Shown here: piece after piece, positions 1 through 13,500 of the stretch
How positions within the stretch are numbered: the stretch's first letter is position 1
Layout: the number at the start of each line of letters is the position of its first letter
NCBI RefSeq assembly: GCF_042453785.1
Contig: NC_091677.1
Span: forward strand, 8,341,501 to 8,405,500
Reading direction: 5' to 3'
DNA: 64,000 nucleotides
Origin: Malus domestica
Lineage: Eukaryota; Streptophyta; Magnoliopsida; Rosales; Rosaceae
The notes under the pieces: model-generated
The model's database searches: none
What the model saw: the letters and a program-made list of their open reading frames with translations, nothing else
Told to the model about the DNA's origin: nothing
Translations under genes and position numbers: made by a program

Positions 1-107
1 ATATATAACATTATTACATATAAATATAAGATACCAAAATTTTTTTGGGGCTTTTTAAATTTGAGGGTCCTGTGCCATTGCACATTTCGCTTCGCCTCCT
101 CTTCATT

Positions 108-756
108 TAATGTAAGTTTAGGTGATGGATCATAGCCTAAACTGAACTCAAAAGAAATATACTCTTGATCATCTTGCCAAAACCAAAATAAAGGGAGAAG
201 AGAATAAATTTTTTGTTTTGTTTTACTCTTGAATTATTTTATTTTCAATAATTGACGGATATCAATCTCCTAAATCACGTTGAGGAAAGAAAGAGTTAAG
301 AATTTGATTAAATAATTAGCTCTCCCAATCACACTCTAGGCACAAATTGATTGCATATGAATTAGTAAATGCATGAATAAAAAATTGAAATAATTTCAAT
401 AGTCGCGTGCGTAGTTAGTAAATACACGTGTTATACATGAACCCATGCTGCAGAAGCAACAACAATCAGCAGAGGGCTCCGGTGATTAGAAAAAAGAAAA
501 CTCCAAAGAAATCTCAAAAGGGTAAGTGGAAAAAAAAAAATGACAAAGAACAAGAGGTGATTGCTGCGTGATAAAAAATTGAAGATGTGAAAAATTGTGA
601 CCCAACAACACTACTACATATGAGAAATGATGCAACTAACATCATTTTTATCTATAAATGATGCGACCCATCAACGAAAATCGAAGAAAAAAATTGTAAA
701 GATGAAGAAAAAAGATAAAGCAAACAAAGTGGCTTGTAGACGGTGAGAGGAAAGAG
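108..756. repeat. Duplicated UGT 3'-flank block, copy A (first part)
   Basis: This stretch resembles sequence found downstream of the UGT genes at about 15.5-16.2 kb and 29.5-30.4 kb and, over its later part, at 24.3-24.5 kb. It shares the run on the four-fold 'catcttgccaaaaccaaaat' motif and the segment on ATGAGAAATGATGCAAC. No glucosyltransferase coding sequence follows this copy, so it is a leftover of the tandem duplication. It is interrupted at 757 by a transposon and resumes at 3366. Bases 1-107 hold nothing recognisable. Confidence 0.75.
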
Positions 757-3365
757 TTAGAACCAGTTTGGTACTGTTTAAATTTTTTTAAAAGCACGGG
801 TGAAAAAAGCTGGCCTAAAAATTATGTTTGGTAACAGAGCGAAAGGGCGCTTATTTCCAAAGTTATGGTCATAAAAAGCTGAAATCTTGAAGCAATTATT
901 TGCTGCTTTGAAAAATCGGATTTTTTTTTATTGAAAACACGGGTGAACAGGGTGTTTAATGAAAGTTTTTAAATGCCGATCCTACCCTCTTTTTGTCTCT
1001 CCATCACACTGAGATACATCACACCGACAAAAAAAATTCATCTTCCTTGCTGAGGTCGCGTCGTCCTCTTCCTTGCTCTGGTTGGCAACTCCAGTTTTAG
1101 CAATTATTCAGAACCAACTAAATCTATCAAATTCTGCACCCATCAATTAAAATTTAAAGACGAACACTCACAGAGGAAGTAAATAATTAAAATATTGTAA
1201 GGCAACAAATCATCTTGAACTATTCTCACAACTTTGATAGAGAATGGCAGAAAGAATACGAACCTGAAATTTCATTCCCTTTGCTTAGATGGTAGGAGAG
1301 GAAGATTCAAGAGTCCAACCCCTTTTCGAACCCTGACCTACCCTCTTCATCTAATTTCCTCCCTCACAATGAACTCCCCTATCCCACCCAACCCCCTTTC
1401 CCCCGATGCAACCATACCCAAAACCCAACCCCCTTCCCTCGATGCAACCTACCCAAAACCCAATATTAATATTCTGGGTGAAACAATTAATGGGTATTGG
1501 AAATGCTAGCTTTTCTGGGAGGTAAAGGTGGGGATGATGTCGATATTGAGAATGATGCCTTTTTTTTTTTTTGGGCAAATGAAAACGGAGAAGATGAAAT
1601 TGAAGAACACGAAGACGATGGAGAAAACGAAGAAGAAGAAGAAGAAGAAAAAGTCCGGAGAATATGAGGGAGAGCACACTTCTAGAAAGACAATTATAAA
1701 TAATTATTTTATTATATTATTTACTGAAAATATGATTTTAGCCTTTCCAACTCAATTTTCTTCATATAAAACCATACATAACTTTTTTACCCAAAGAAAA
1801 TCCAATGACTAGGATCCACATAAGCAAATTCATTAATTTCATATTACTTCACACATTTTACATTTTTCACATGCCTAAAATACCCCTATTACATATTTGA
1901 TGTAGACAATTAATTGTAAGGAGAGAGTAAATGATTTTGCAACAAGAAAAAAAAAAGACATTAATATTAAAAATTTATTGCATATTAGAAAGGCTTTGAA
2001 TTTTCATAAAATTATTCGATTCAGTTTTTTTCACCCTACTCTTGAATACTTTTGAATTTATCCTTTTTTTATTAATATATTAGAACATTGTATTTCATTA
2101 TCTACATGCACATTAATTTACCTACAACAATTATACCATGGGTGAAATATAATATATATATATATATATATATTTTAAACTGATGCAAAATAATGTTTAT
2201 ACCAACAACAAAACATACCTAACAAATGTACTAATACATGGAAAATAAGTTACCTATATTAAGAAGAAATGTCGTTCGATGCATAATATTAAAAATAAAA
2301 TGTTACACCCATGTTTATATAACAATAAAACGTGCCTAACATATCTAACAATACATGGAAAATAATTTACCTACAAGTTAGATAAATGTTATTTGGTCGG
2401 GTGTATATAAATTTTTTTAATAATTGGAAAAATTAAATATAACTAGGTGTAGTGTAATTTTTTTTATATAATTAGAACAAATTAATTTACCTACCTACTA
2501 TTTGAAATGTTCATTTCTAATGATGCAAAATGTTCATTACCTAACTACAAATTAATTTCCAATAATTTACCTACAACAATTATACCATGGGTGTAATGTA
2601 ATATCTTTCTTTACAATGATACAAAATATTGTATGTATACCAACAACAAAACGTGCCTAACATAAGTACTTGTACATGGAAAATAATTTACCTATAACAA
2701 AAGAAATGCAGTTTGATGTATAAAATCAACAATAAATTTACCTACAAGTTAGAGGAATGTTATTTGATTCAAAATATATAATATAGGTGTAGTATTTTTT
2801 TTTAAATAATTGGAACAAACTAATTTACCTACCAATTAATATGGGTAAAATTGCTACAAAATAAATCACGAAAAAAAAAACTACTTTTCTAGTTTGACGT
2901 GAATACGGTTAATGCAAACACTTTTTACATTTTATTTCACTTTTTATACTACTTTTAATTTTGCATAAATTTAGGAATTTGGAAAAGGGACCATAAAGTA
3001 TGAGTGGCATGAGTGTAAATAAATTGTATTAATAGGTCAATAGTGTTCCCATATGTTTGCAAATTTTAAATTTGGGCTTAAACTAGATCTTTAAAAATAG
3101 ATGGGTTTTTATCTAGAAATAATGAGTTGTAAGGGCCAAAATCTAAAGCATCATATTATTTATACCATCATATCCTTTTCAACCATTTGACATAGTCACA
3201 GCAGTTTTATATAAGAATTTACCAAATACTCATACATTGCTTTTTTTTTTTATCAAAAGCACTTTTATAAAAAACAAAAAAAATACCAAACACTAACTGC
3301 TTTAATTTACAGCATGGCAGAAACAGTTTTTTTTTTAAAGTATAGCAATACCAAACTAGCCCTTA
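757..3365. mobile_element. PIF/Harbinger-like non-autonomous DNA transposon with TTA target duplication
   Basis: The element proper is 760-3362. It starts GAACCAGTTTGGTACTG and ends CAATACCAAACTAGCCC, which are imperfect inverted repeats, and TTA lies directly on both sides (757-759 and 3363-3365). A 3-bp TTA duplication and GGG/CCNGTTTGGTA-like ends are typical of the PIF/Harbinger superfamily. The paralogous block at about 24,500 reads straight through (agagttagacattcaaag), giving a clean empty site. The roughly 2.6-kb interior is AT-rich and shows no DDE transposase or MYB-like ORF; the short ORFs near 1.2-1.8 kb are low-complexity. It is probably a non-autonomous derivative. Confidence 0.8.
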
Positions 3366-3722
3366 GACATTCAAAGAGGTCCATGGATTTGAAATCCTAA
3401 GGTGTGAGGTAGGATTTTATTTGGTTTTGGTTATATATATTTCTTGCTCTCAAATCCCACAAAATACACAACTCAATAAAATCTTACAAAATCTCTAGTT
3501 TTTTAATACACTTAGATTTGGATGGACTTTGAAAATGACTATTAAAATCTCGATTGACTATACCTAGATTTTCATAGATTCTAAAAATCCTTTAACATTT
3601 TTTAGTTGACTATACTAGAATTTTAAAGTTTTTTAAAATCTTCTCAAGTCCGAATTTGATTACACCTACTTAAATAGTTTAAAAGAATTAATTACTTTGT
3701 ATAATTCATGTGGCATCACTTT
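3366..3722. repeat. Duplicated UGT 3'-flank block, copy A (second part)
   Basis: The block resumes after the transposon (acattcaaagaggtccatggatttg) and matches 16,166-16,480, 24,510-24,850 and 30,358-30,860. Homology stops just before the point where the other copies continue towards a UGT stop codon. From 3723 to 3932 I see only AT-rich sequence. Confidence 0.75.
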
Positions 3723-4230
3723 ATTTCGTTTAAAAGTAGATAATTAGCTTGAAATACTGCTATCAAAAGATTCCTAATGTAGGTAATCAAATTACCACCA
3801 ATTATTCATCTTGATTACTTAATATTAAAACATTGTATAAACACATCATACATTTATTTTAGTATTCAAATTATCACATGAAACATACTCATATATGCAC
3901 CATCACAGTCGTATTTCATGTAATCATGGCGTTGTTTGGATCAAAACTTGAACTTTGGGCTCAGGAGAGGGGGCTGGCCCAAAGGGATGCCTAAAGGAAG
4001 AATCGGCCTAAGCCCACCCAAAGCCCAGAAAACAGAAAAGGGCTTTTCTGACTTGGTGCAGCTCATGAAGACCACTTGCTCACCTACCCAAAGGCCAAGT
4101 GGTATAGACTGACCATCTATACAGCCCATAAAGTACTTTATAATGGCAGAACAAGTAAAATAGCTGATGAGTCACTACCTCTCAAGTTGCATTCGGGCAA
4201 GGCTGCTGCTACAAGAGGCCAAGTTGAGTT

Positions 4231-4240
4231 GTCTATAAAA
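4231..4240 (+). promoter_or_regulatory. TATA box of the solo LTR
   Basis: GTCTATAAAA sits about 300 bp inside the LTR on the plus strand and is followed by a transcribed-looking A-rich leader. It is the only strong TATA element in this segment. Confidence 0.5.
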
Positions 4241-4920
4241 GAAGAAAGAGAAATCAGGATTAAGAACACTCAAACAAACAAACAAATGCAAGCACAAACT
4301 CTGCTCAAAGCCAGATTTGCCTTCAAAACGAAGCTGTAGTCAGCCCAAGCCTTCATCCCTCTCGGGACAAGCCTTCACTCAAACCCTTGTAATAGCTCTG
4401 CTACCCTGTTCAACCTTGCTGTAGTATCGATTTCTCTTTGTAAACTCCTCTCCTTACCTCTCCCTAAAAGCTCTCAGACCCTTGATAAACCACAAAGATA
4501 TGAACCTGCAAGACGACCAGGCTTGCCCGACAAGGTTAAACCTTGCCCGACCTTCTTTGTTTTTATCTTTTCATTCATTAGCCTAGCAATATGTTGTATA
4601 CTTCCAGTTGTATTCAAGTTATTTCTAATAAGATGACTATTAAAAGAGTCTTTTAGTACTTGGATCCGATTTGAATATATCTTCATTGTTCAAACCAGAT
4701 CTAAGTTCTGCCCTCGGGCATGTAAATTTGATCAGTTGAAAGTCCTTGGCCTCAAGGCATAAAAAAGAACCTTATGTGGACTTAACCCATCCACGATAAT
4801 CCTTGATAAACAAGAAGTCCGAAGTTACTTGGGGCGCAAGTAATCGACCTACCCCTTAGTTTTATTTCTATTATATTATGATTATCATAGAACGCTTAAG
4901 CATGGAATGGATTCTGATAG

Positions 4921-5241
4921 GAAGCCTCAAAGCCTACACCTAAGGCCCCACAAAGGCATCTATTTGGATTCATTCCATTCCGCAGTCTAGAACGTTTGAG
5001 TATAAGAACGAATTCTTATGGGAAGCCTCAAGGCCTATACCTAAGGCCACACAAAGGCACCTATTTGGGTTCGTTCTATCTCTCAGATTCGGGTAATCAG
5101 AAGTATAATAGTTGTAAGGCTCCTGCAATCAATGGAACAAATATTATATGTTCGAGCACTGGTTTAGTTATTGATGGGAAGCCTCAAGGCCTACACCTAA
5201 GGCCCCACAAAGGCACCTGTTATAACTAACACGGTTTCTCG

Positions 5242-5279
<38 letters not shown>

Positions 5280-5402
5280 ACTAAAACTCGACATCCATTT
5301 TACATCTGCCATGCTAAAGATGGCAGTGGCACGCCTGAGTACTTAGAAGTTAATCTTGATTGTGAGCCTCAAGGCCTACACCTAAGGCCCCATAAAGGCA
5401 CC
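4921..5402 (+). repeat. Four interspersed copies of a 41-bp motif inside the solo LTR
   Basis: Copies start at about 4921, 5021, 5179 and 5364. The core reads gaagcctcaaggcctacacc and continues taaggccccacaaaggca. Each contains the small inverted repeat GGCCT...AGGCC. Copies 2 and 3 are separated by partly related unit sequence, so the arrangement is a degenerate higher-order array. The function is unknown; such arrays are common in plant LTRs. Confidence 0.75.
5244..5277. repeat. (AT)n microsatellite
   Basis: About 17 uninterrupted AT dinucleotides lie between the third and fourth 41-bp motif copies. Confidence 0.95.
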
Positions 5403-5799
5403 TCTCAAAGTTAACGCTGTCCTTCTCTTCCAGCCTTACCCGACAAGCCGTGCCTGACGAGTCTTGCCCGATAAGCCTTGCCCGACGAGCCTTGCCCAAC
5501 AAAGCCCGACAGTGAAGCAGAAGCCCGACAGCAGCCCTCAACCGGCGCCAACCTCCCGGGGAGCTGTGCGCTCGTCGGCCAAGAAACATCCCCGACGGAA
5601 ATTCCTGACGTGAACATGCGTGATCAGTTATTATTATTTTAATTGACAGTAATTGTGTTACTAATTGGTAAACAAGTAATCTTTGAGTTTTGCAACTAAT
5701 TTTTCTATGGTAGGTTCAAAATTATCACAATTACAACAATAAACGACAAATCTTTGGATAAACAAGGAGAAGTAGAACAAAAAAGAAAAGAAAAAGAAA

Positions 5800-8700
5800 G
5801 GGTAAATATTAGTTCACTACCCTTAAGTTTCATGGTTTTCAACATTTGGTACATGGAGGTTTTTTTCGTCTCAAAGTCAAACCTAAGGTGTTAATTTTTA
5901 GACAATCTCATACGTCTATTAGTCTGACTGTTAAGTCTCTCATTAACTGATGACGTAGCATCCATGTGGACAATGACTAGGTGCAACATGTCATTAAGGG
6001 GTCCACGCATAACTGTGTACTGCCTTCCTTTTTTCCTACGAAAATTTTTATAAAAAAAAATCAAATTAAATAGGGAAAAAACAACAACTTTCTATTCCAA
6101 ATCTACAAATTCAAATCTAAACAAACTTTCAATTCTAAATCTGCAAATTCATCCTTTAAACTACCAACTACCAACAACAAAGTTTCAAGGGTTCACAACA
6201 AAGTTCAATTGTCAACAACTTTCAATTCACAACAAAGTTCAATATTCCAAGTTGTACACCCTCCAATTCACAGGAAAGTATCAAAAGACCACAACTTTAA
6301 CAACTAATGGGTCAAGGTTTTCTTCCAAAATATAAGTACAGTACTAAACCAAAATAAGAGTACAAAAAACACCAAAGATCTGTCCAAAGCACTAAAGATC
6401 TATCTGAAATTTGTTTCCAAAAAAACTAAGGGTATATTCAACTACAATAAAATGAACCCTTAAACAACCTAAAGCATTGAAGCAGCATCATGAAACATTC
6501 CTCCTCCTTTTCTGACCTCTAGTAGTAGACTTTGAAATGGTTTGAGAGGATTGAGTTAGCTAAGATGAAGGTTGTGGAGCTTCCTGAGTGCATGGTTGTG
6601 ATGACTGAGAAGGTTGTGATACCTTAGATGTTGAGGCCTAAGTAATGAACCCATAAAACATTAGTACTCACAGATATTACGCTTCACAAATAACAAATTC
6701 ACTTAAGAAATGAAAAATAAAAAAAATATATCAAAATTATACCTCATTTTTCTTTCTTTTTCTTCGTTTTCTAGCAGCTGGAAGATGATGAGTGGTTGGG
6801 CATTTGGCCTTGTTGTGTCCCGAGCCCTTGCAAACACTACACTTCACACTTTTTTACCCTATCTTGCTTAACTTGAATTAATTTTCATCACCCTCCATCT
6901 TTCTCTTCTTTTTTGGTCTCCCAGGCTGCCTTTTAAAAGTTGGAGGAAGAATGCATGTGTTTTTAGATGGCTCCCAATATTTCATGCCTTGGGTGGGTTG
7001 AATCAAGTTTTCGTAAGCTTCAAACTACTTCTCCTTCTTGTATCAAGAGGAAACAAATTCCTCAGGCTGTCTCCTTGCATAATAGATGGCTGAGCAAACA
7101 TGTATGTAAGGAAAGCTTGTCAAATCCCATCTTCTGCATGAGCAAGTGCACCCATTCAAATGCACTATAAATATATTGCCTCTGCCCTCATCCACTTCAA
7201 ATTTTTAAATATATTGCCTTTGCCTTCATCCACTTCAAAATTTTCTCCTCCAGACTATGTAGCTATAGTGTATGAGCTTTTTAGCTTATACTCATCCAAC
7301 TTCTTTTGGATTTTTGGGCAGATAGCTCCTTTATCCTTCCTGATTGCATCTCTTCTCAACCATATCCTCTTCATCAATAAAACTCTTATAGTTTCCAACA
7401 TGGTAATAATAGGCTTGTCCCTAGCCCTCAGGATAAAAAAATTGAAGCTCTCACAAAGGTTGTTTAAGAGAATGTCACACTAAGTGTGTATCTTAAAGTG
7501 TGACCTACTCCAATGCAAGGCTAGTCTCTTCATTAACCATTTAAAGCCTTCACTATTCAGCCTATTCAACTCAGCCATACTCTCTCTCAAATCAGCGATG
7601 GTTGTTAACTTGGCAGCATTCCACAAGGCAACCTTTAATCATTTCCCTTTAAACCCATCTACCTTGTAGTTTGTGTATAAGTGACTAACACATAACCGAT
7701 GATTACAATTAGGCAACACATTCTTAAAAGCTGGTATTAAACCCTTTTGTTTGTCAGAAATGAAAGTCTAACCACGTTGGTTGACGATTCCCAAGTCAGC
7801 AACTAGTAGTTCCAAAAATCGAACCTAATTGTCCTTGTTCTCGAGCTCTACTATGGCATATGCAATAACCCAAGTTTGGTTATTTGCATCAATTCCCACT
7901 GTAGACAGTAACTGGCCCTTGAACACTCATTTCAAGTGACAACCATCCAACCCTACAAGCTGCCTACATCCATTCTTAAATCCATTTTTGCAAGCCCCCA
8001 AACAAATATAAATCCTCTGAAATATCACATGAGCATCATCATAGGGTAGCACCTTTATCTTAACTATACTACCAGGGTTTGTCCTCCTAAGCTCATCACA
8101 GTACTCCCACAACTTTGTGTACTAATCCACATTACTCTTCTTAAGGATTTTCAAACACTGTGATCTCACTCTGTAGGCTGTCTTGAGGTAGATCTTAACC
8201 ATTATTTCCTCATTCACTGTCTCCATAAATGTAGTGATAGGCATGCTTGGGTTGAGTCTGAACTTATCCACATACCTCTTCCCAAGCCATGTCATTTTGT
8301 AGTTAAGATTTTCCCTCTAAATCCTTAAACATTCATGTTTCCTAACATAAGTTTTCACTTGCATTGAATCTTCATTGTACATCATGGAAGCATACAATCT
8401 CCATGGACAGTTTTTCCCACACTTTACACTAATCTTCCATTTCTTATTCCTTTTTATCTTAATAGAAGGTGCATCATGCTTAATGGAGTGAGACCACACT
8501 GTCTTTCTCAACTGTGCAGCATCTCTGAACTTCATTCCATTTTCAAACTTTGGATCATCCATGTCGGCTTCTTCATTGAACTCAAGGTAGATGACTTTCT
8601 CATCATATTTTGAACCTAAATCGTTAACATTGTGCAGGCTATCTGAGTCTTCTTTCTCATCATCAAGGGGAACGTCTTCTACATCCCTTGCATCAATAAC

Positions 8701-10473
8701 TTCTTCTGGATGTTGGTTCTCAACCCCTTCACCTCTTTCAGCATCTCCAATCATAGTGTCTACAACCGTATCATCTAGTGCATGACAATCATCATCTTCC
8801 AAACTATAGTCACTGTCCACAAACTCACTATCAGTAGTGTCATCCTCTGCATTTACTGCCACAAACAATGCATATTTGTTAAAAACCTAACCTTTGCAAA
8901 AATAATTGAATATTGAAATTAAAATTGTAGAAATAAATGTTATAAAACTTTTACCTTCATTAGCTTCTAGTTCAACCACTTCATTAACTTCTTCAATTTC
9001 ATGACCTTCTTCACCTTCGTCACCTTCATCATATTCATCACATTCATTATCAGCATTGAAATGACCATCTTTGGCCTCATCTCCACTTCCTTGTCCTTCC
9101 TCAATTGCTTTAGCCTCATGTTCATCATCACCATTGTAGGCTATGTCATTCAAAAGACATAGCCATTTTTCTAAGTGATCAGCACCCCTTTTTGCTATAC
9201 CCTTCTTCAGTTTTGATCCACTTCCCTTTGTAATCGAAATTGCCACCCTCGATTCCTTAATATCTTCTATAGTGACACATTTTTTTAATATGCCACTCTC
9301 ATCTAGATCAAAAGTTTATGTTTCATGGTAGCTTGCTTCAGACTTAGATATTCTAGGTACATTTCTATTTCCCTAGTCCCAGGAACATACTCGCACATTT
9401 TACCCACATCTTTGTCCCATTCAATAAGCCTTAATCCCTCCTTATAAGACATCCCAGGAATCCTATAGTGATACAAGATAAACCTGTCATATCCTAATTC
9501 CTTAACCATTTCATCAATCTCAAAAAAAGACATGAACTCTTTGTCTAGGTAATCAAACCAAGCCCCAAACCCTCCCATATATGTTTTTTCGGACCACTTC
9601 CCATTGTGGTTAATTTTAAGGGTAAATAATTCAAGCATGCCTGCAAAGTCAAGGAAAAAGGTTTTAAAACCCAAAAAGTTAACCCCAAACACTAACTTGT
9701 AGGACCATGAGGACAAAAGGTGAAAACAAAACTATGGGGACCATGAATACAAGGTTTTTTAAAGGCTACAATTGAGACCATGAATGAAGACAAAACCATA
9801 TGCACATTGAAAACAATTAACAATGCAGGAAACGCACTACAAAACACAATTCCAGAAACCATAGAAAAAAAATGGGAGTGGAACTCACAAATCCCGAAAT
9901 TGAAAGATTGAAAAAATCGGAAAACCTAAACCCATATTATCTACACTTCGAAAAAGATAGATTACTTACAATAAACTGGTGTTTCAGCTACTTCAATCCT
10001 CCTTTTTTGCCACCTCATCGCCATCAATGGCTTTATGACAACCTTGCCCAGAAACGGTGCCCCTTCTTTGATGTGCAAAGGTGTGTGCAATGTACGCCGG
10101 CATGTGATCGACAATGAGTTGGGTCAACGGTGAGGTTGAGCGACAACGAGTTGGTAGGGTTTCGGACGAAGATGAGGGATCGAGATTTCTAGGCGTGTGA
10201 GCTTCGAGTGAAAAGTGGTTTTCACTTTTAACTGTTCCCATTCTAAATTTTTAATTTTTAATTTCCACGTGGACCTTTAATGACATGTAGCGCCCTGTCA
10301 TTGTCCACATAGGTGCCACGTCATCAGTTAACGAGAGATTTAATAGCCAGACTAACGAATGTATGAGATTATCCTAGAATTAACACTTTAGGTATAACTT
10401 TGGGACGAAAAAATATTCATGTACTAAATATTGAAAACCACGAAACTTGACGGTAGTAAACTGAGATTTACCC
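5800..10473 (-). mobile_element. Mutator-like element 1 (MULE), 4.67 kb, 9-bp target duplication
   Basis: The element runs from GGGTAAATATTAG to its inverted partner ending TTTACCC. Terminal inverted repeats of roughly 200 bp (5800-6010 against 10,265-10,473) include the segments for TTCATGGTTTTCAACATTT and GACTGTTAAGTCTCTC. The direct flanks are both AAAAAGAAA (5791-5799 and 10,474-10,482), a perfect 9-bp duplication diagnostic of Mutator transposition. The degraded transposase lies on the minus strand. Element 2, of the same family, begins 52 bp further on in the opposite orientation. Confidence 0.93.
6489..9638 (-). pseudogene. Degraded MULE transposase (element 1)
   Basis: The minus-strand reading starts at an ATG at 9638 (MLELFTLKINH) and ends at a TGA at 6489-6491. 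Recognisable blocks are an N-terminal PB1-like region (9638-9330), an acidic linker (9246-8590), the MuDR DNA-binding-type region (about 8540-8330, with KCGKNCPWRLYA), the start of the MULE transposase domain (about 8110-7930, LVGLDGCHLK), remnants of the SWIM zinc finger near 7.0-7.1 kb, and a zinc-knuckle region at about 6.8 kb. Several frame breaks and in-frame stops separate the blocks, so no functional transposase is made. Two of the stop codons are shared with element 2. Confidence 0.85.
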
Positions 10474-10525
10474 AAAAAGAAAGTTTCTTACCTAAATGTA
10501 ATAGTTGCCAAAACCAATAAAATAT

Positions 10526-13500
10526 GGGTAAAAGACTGTTTACTACCCTCAAGTTTCGTGGTTTTCAACATTTAGTACATAAAGTTTTTTTTGTCTCAAA
10601 GTCATACCTAAGTGTAAATTTTGGGATAGTCTCATAATCCGTTGGTCAAACTATTAAGTCTCCAGTTAACTGTAACGTGGCGCCTATGTGGCCAATGATT
10701 GGGCGCCATGTGTGTCCACATGTTTTTTTTTAAGAAAGGGGTTTTAGTGAAAAAAAAAAAGAAATTCAAAAATCAAACATAAAAAATCGCAACCCCTCAT
10801 CTTACCCAGAAAAGTGAAAAAGTGAAAAGTGAAACCACTTTTCACTCCCTCAGAAAATCGCGACCCCCCATCTCCGTCTGAAACCCTACCCACGGGCCGT
10901 CACTCGACCTCGCCATCGCTCCACCTCGCCGTCTACTCCACCTCGCACGCCGTCACTACACCTCAAAATTCAAAAATCGCAACCCCCCATCTCACCTAGA
11001 AAAAGTGAAAAGTGAAACCACTTTTCACTCCTAGAAAATTGCGACCCCCCATCTCGGTCCGAAACCCTACCCACGGGCCGTCACTCGACCTCGCCGTCGC
11101 TCGACCTCGCACGCCGTCGTACGTTGCGCACACGTTTCTGGGAAAGATTGTCAAGAAGCCATCGTTGCTGATGGGGTGGGATAAAAGGAAGATTGAAGTG
11201 GGTGAAACACCACTTTATCGTAAGTAACCTACCTCTTTCGATTTTTCAATTTTGAATTTTAGGGATTAGGGATCTGTGAGTTCCATTGGTTTTGTTTTCA
11301 ATCGTGGTCCCCGTGGTTTTGCTTTCAATTTTTCAATTGTTTGTCTTCAATCGTGGTCCCCATTGGTTTTGTTTTCACCTTTTTTTCTAAGGTTTCAGGA
11401 AAAAAAGTGGACCTGTATTCATGGTCCCCATGGTTTTGTTTTCACTTTTTTTCCTCATGGTCCTACTAGTGTTTTCACCTTTTTCCTCATGTGCCTCCAA
11501 GATTTTATGTTGTTTTCACCTTTCTCCTTGACTTTGCAGGCATGCCCGAATTATTTAGCCTTAAAATTAACCACGGTAGGAAGTGGTCTGAAAGTGCATA
11601 TACGGGAAGGTTTGAGGGTTGGTTTGATTATTTAGACAAGGACTTCATGTCTTTTTTCGAGATTGATGAAATGGTTAAGGAGTTAGGATATTATGGGTTT
11701 ATGTTGTATCACTATAGGATTCTTGGGATGTCTTATTGTGAAGGATTAAGGCTTATTGAACGGGACCAAGATATGGGTGAAATGTGCAAGTATGTTCCAG
11801 GGGTTAGGGAAATAGAAATGTACCTAGAACATCTAAGTCTGAAAGAAGCTACCTTGAAACATAAGCTTTTGATGAATCCATATGAGAGTGCCATATTAAA
11901 AAAAAGTGTCATTATAGAAGATATTGAGGAATCGAGGGTGGCAATTTCGATTACAAAGGGAAGTGGATCAAAACTGAAGAAAGGTAGAGCAAAAGAGGGT
12001 GCGGATGACATAGAAAAACGGCTATGTCTTTTGAATGACATAGCCTACAATGGTGATGATGAACATGAGGCTGAAGCAACTGAGGAAGGACAAGGAAGTG
12101 GAGATAAGGCTGAAGATGGTCCTCTTAATGCTGATGATGAAGGTGATGAAACTGAAGAAGGTCACGAAGCTGAAGAAGTTAATGAAGGGATCGAAGTAGA
12201 AGCTAATGAAGGTAAAAATTTTGAAACATTTATTTTTACAATTTTAATTTCAGTATTCAATTATTTTTGCAAAGTTTAGTTTTTAACAAATATGCATTTA
12301 TTATGGCAGTAAATGCAGAGGATGACACTACAGATAGTGAGTTTGTGGATAGTGACTACAGTTTGGAAGATGATGATCGTCGTGCAGTAGAGGATATGAC
12401 TGTAGAAAGTGTCGTTAGAGATGTTGAAAGGGGTGAAGAGGTTACTGAAATAGGTGAAGGGGTTGGGAACCAACATCCAGAAGACGTTATTGATGCAAGG
12501 AATGTAAAAGACATTCCCTTTGATGATGAGAGACAAGACTCAGATGGCCTGCACAGTGTTGACGATTCAGGTTCAGAATGTGATGAGAATGTCATCTACC
12601 CTGAGTTTAATGAAGAAGCCGACAAGGATGATCCAAAGTTTGAAAAGGGATGAAAGTTCAGAGATGCTGCACAGTTGAGAGAGGCAGTGTGGTCTCACTC
12701 TATTAAGCATGGTGCACCTTTTATTAAGCTAAAAATGAATGAGAATTGGAAGATTAGTGCAAGGTGTGAGAAAAACTGTCCATGGAGATTGTATGCTTCC
12801 AGGATGTACAATGAAGATTCAATCCAAGTGAAAACCTATGTTGGGAAACATGAATGTCCGAGGATTTGGAAGGAAAGTCCTAACTGCAAAGTGGCATGGC
12901 TTGTGAAGAGGTATGTGGACAAGTTCAGACTCAACCCAAGCATGCCCATCACTACATTTGTGGAAACAGTGAAAGAGGAAAGAATGGTTAAGATCCTCAT
13001 CAAGACAGCCTACAGAGTGAGATCATAGTGTTTGAAAATCCTTGAGGGGAGTAACTTGGACTAGTACACAAAGTTGTGGGAGTACTATGATGAGTTTAAG
13101 AGGATAAACCCGGGTAGTACAATTCAGATGAAGGTGCTGCCCTATGATGATGCTCATGTGATATTTCAGAGGATTTATATTTGTTTGGGGGCTTGCAAAA
13201 ATGGATTTAAGAATGGATGTAGGCAGCTTATAGGGTTGGATGGTTGTCACTTGAAGGGAATGTTCAAGGACCAGTTACTGTCTGCAGTGGGAATGGATGC
13301 AAATAACCAAACTTGGGTTATTGCATATGCTATAGTAGAGCTCGAGAACAATGACAGTTAGGTTTGGTTTCTGGAACTGCTAGATGCTGACTTGGGAATT
13401 GTGAACCAGCGTGCTTGGACTTTCATTTCTGACAAACAAAAGGGTTTAATACCAGCTTTTGAGAAGGTGCTGCCTAATTGTAATCATCGATTCTATGTTA

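Larger units (their letters stand above)
3933..5616 (+). mobile_element. Probable solo LTR (about 1.7 kb) with internal repeats
   Basis: The segment begins TGTTTGGATC and ends GACGTGAACA, giving TG...CA LTR ends. It is flanked by GGCGT (3928-3932) and TGCGT (5617-5621), a 4-of-5 match to a target duplication. A TATA box (gtctataaaa, 4231-4240) lies in the first third, as expected of an LTR promoter. No gag, pol, primer-binding site or second LTR adjoins it, so a solo LTR is the simplest reading. The second half carries four copies of an about 41-bp motif. The family cannot be assigned from this alone. Confidence 0.6.

Noticed and set aside
1234-1812. Short frames inside the Harbinger-like element
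   Set aside because: Low-complexity (Pro- or Lys-rich) and no similarity to transposase or MYB proteins.
5350-5617. Minus-strand frames across the end of the solo LTR
   Set aside because: They come from the repeated TTGCCCGACAAGCC-type motif; no protein family fits.
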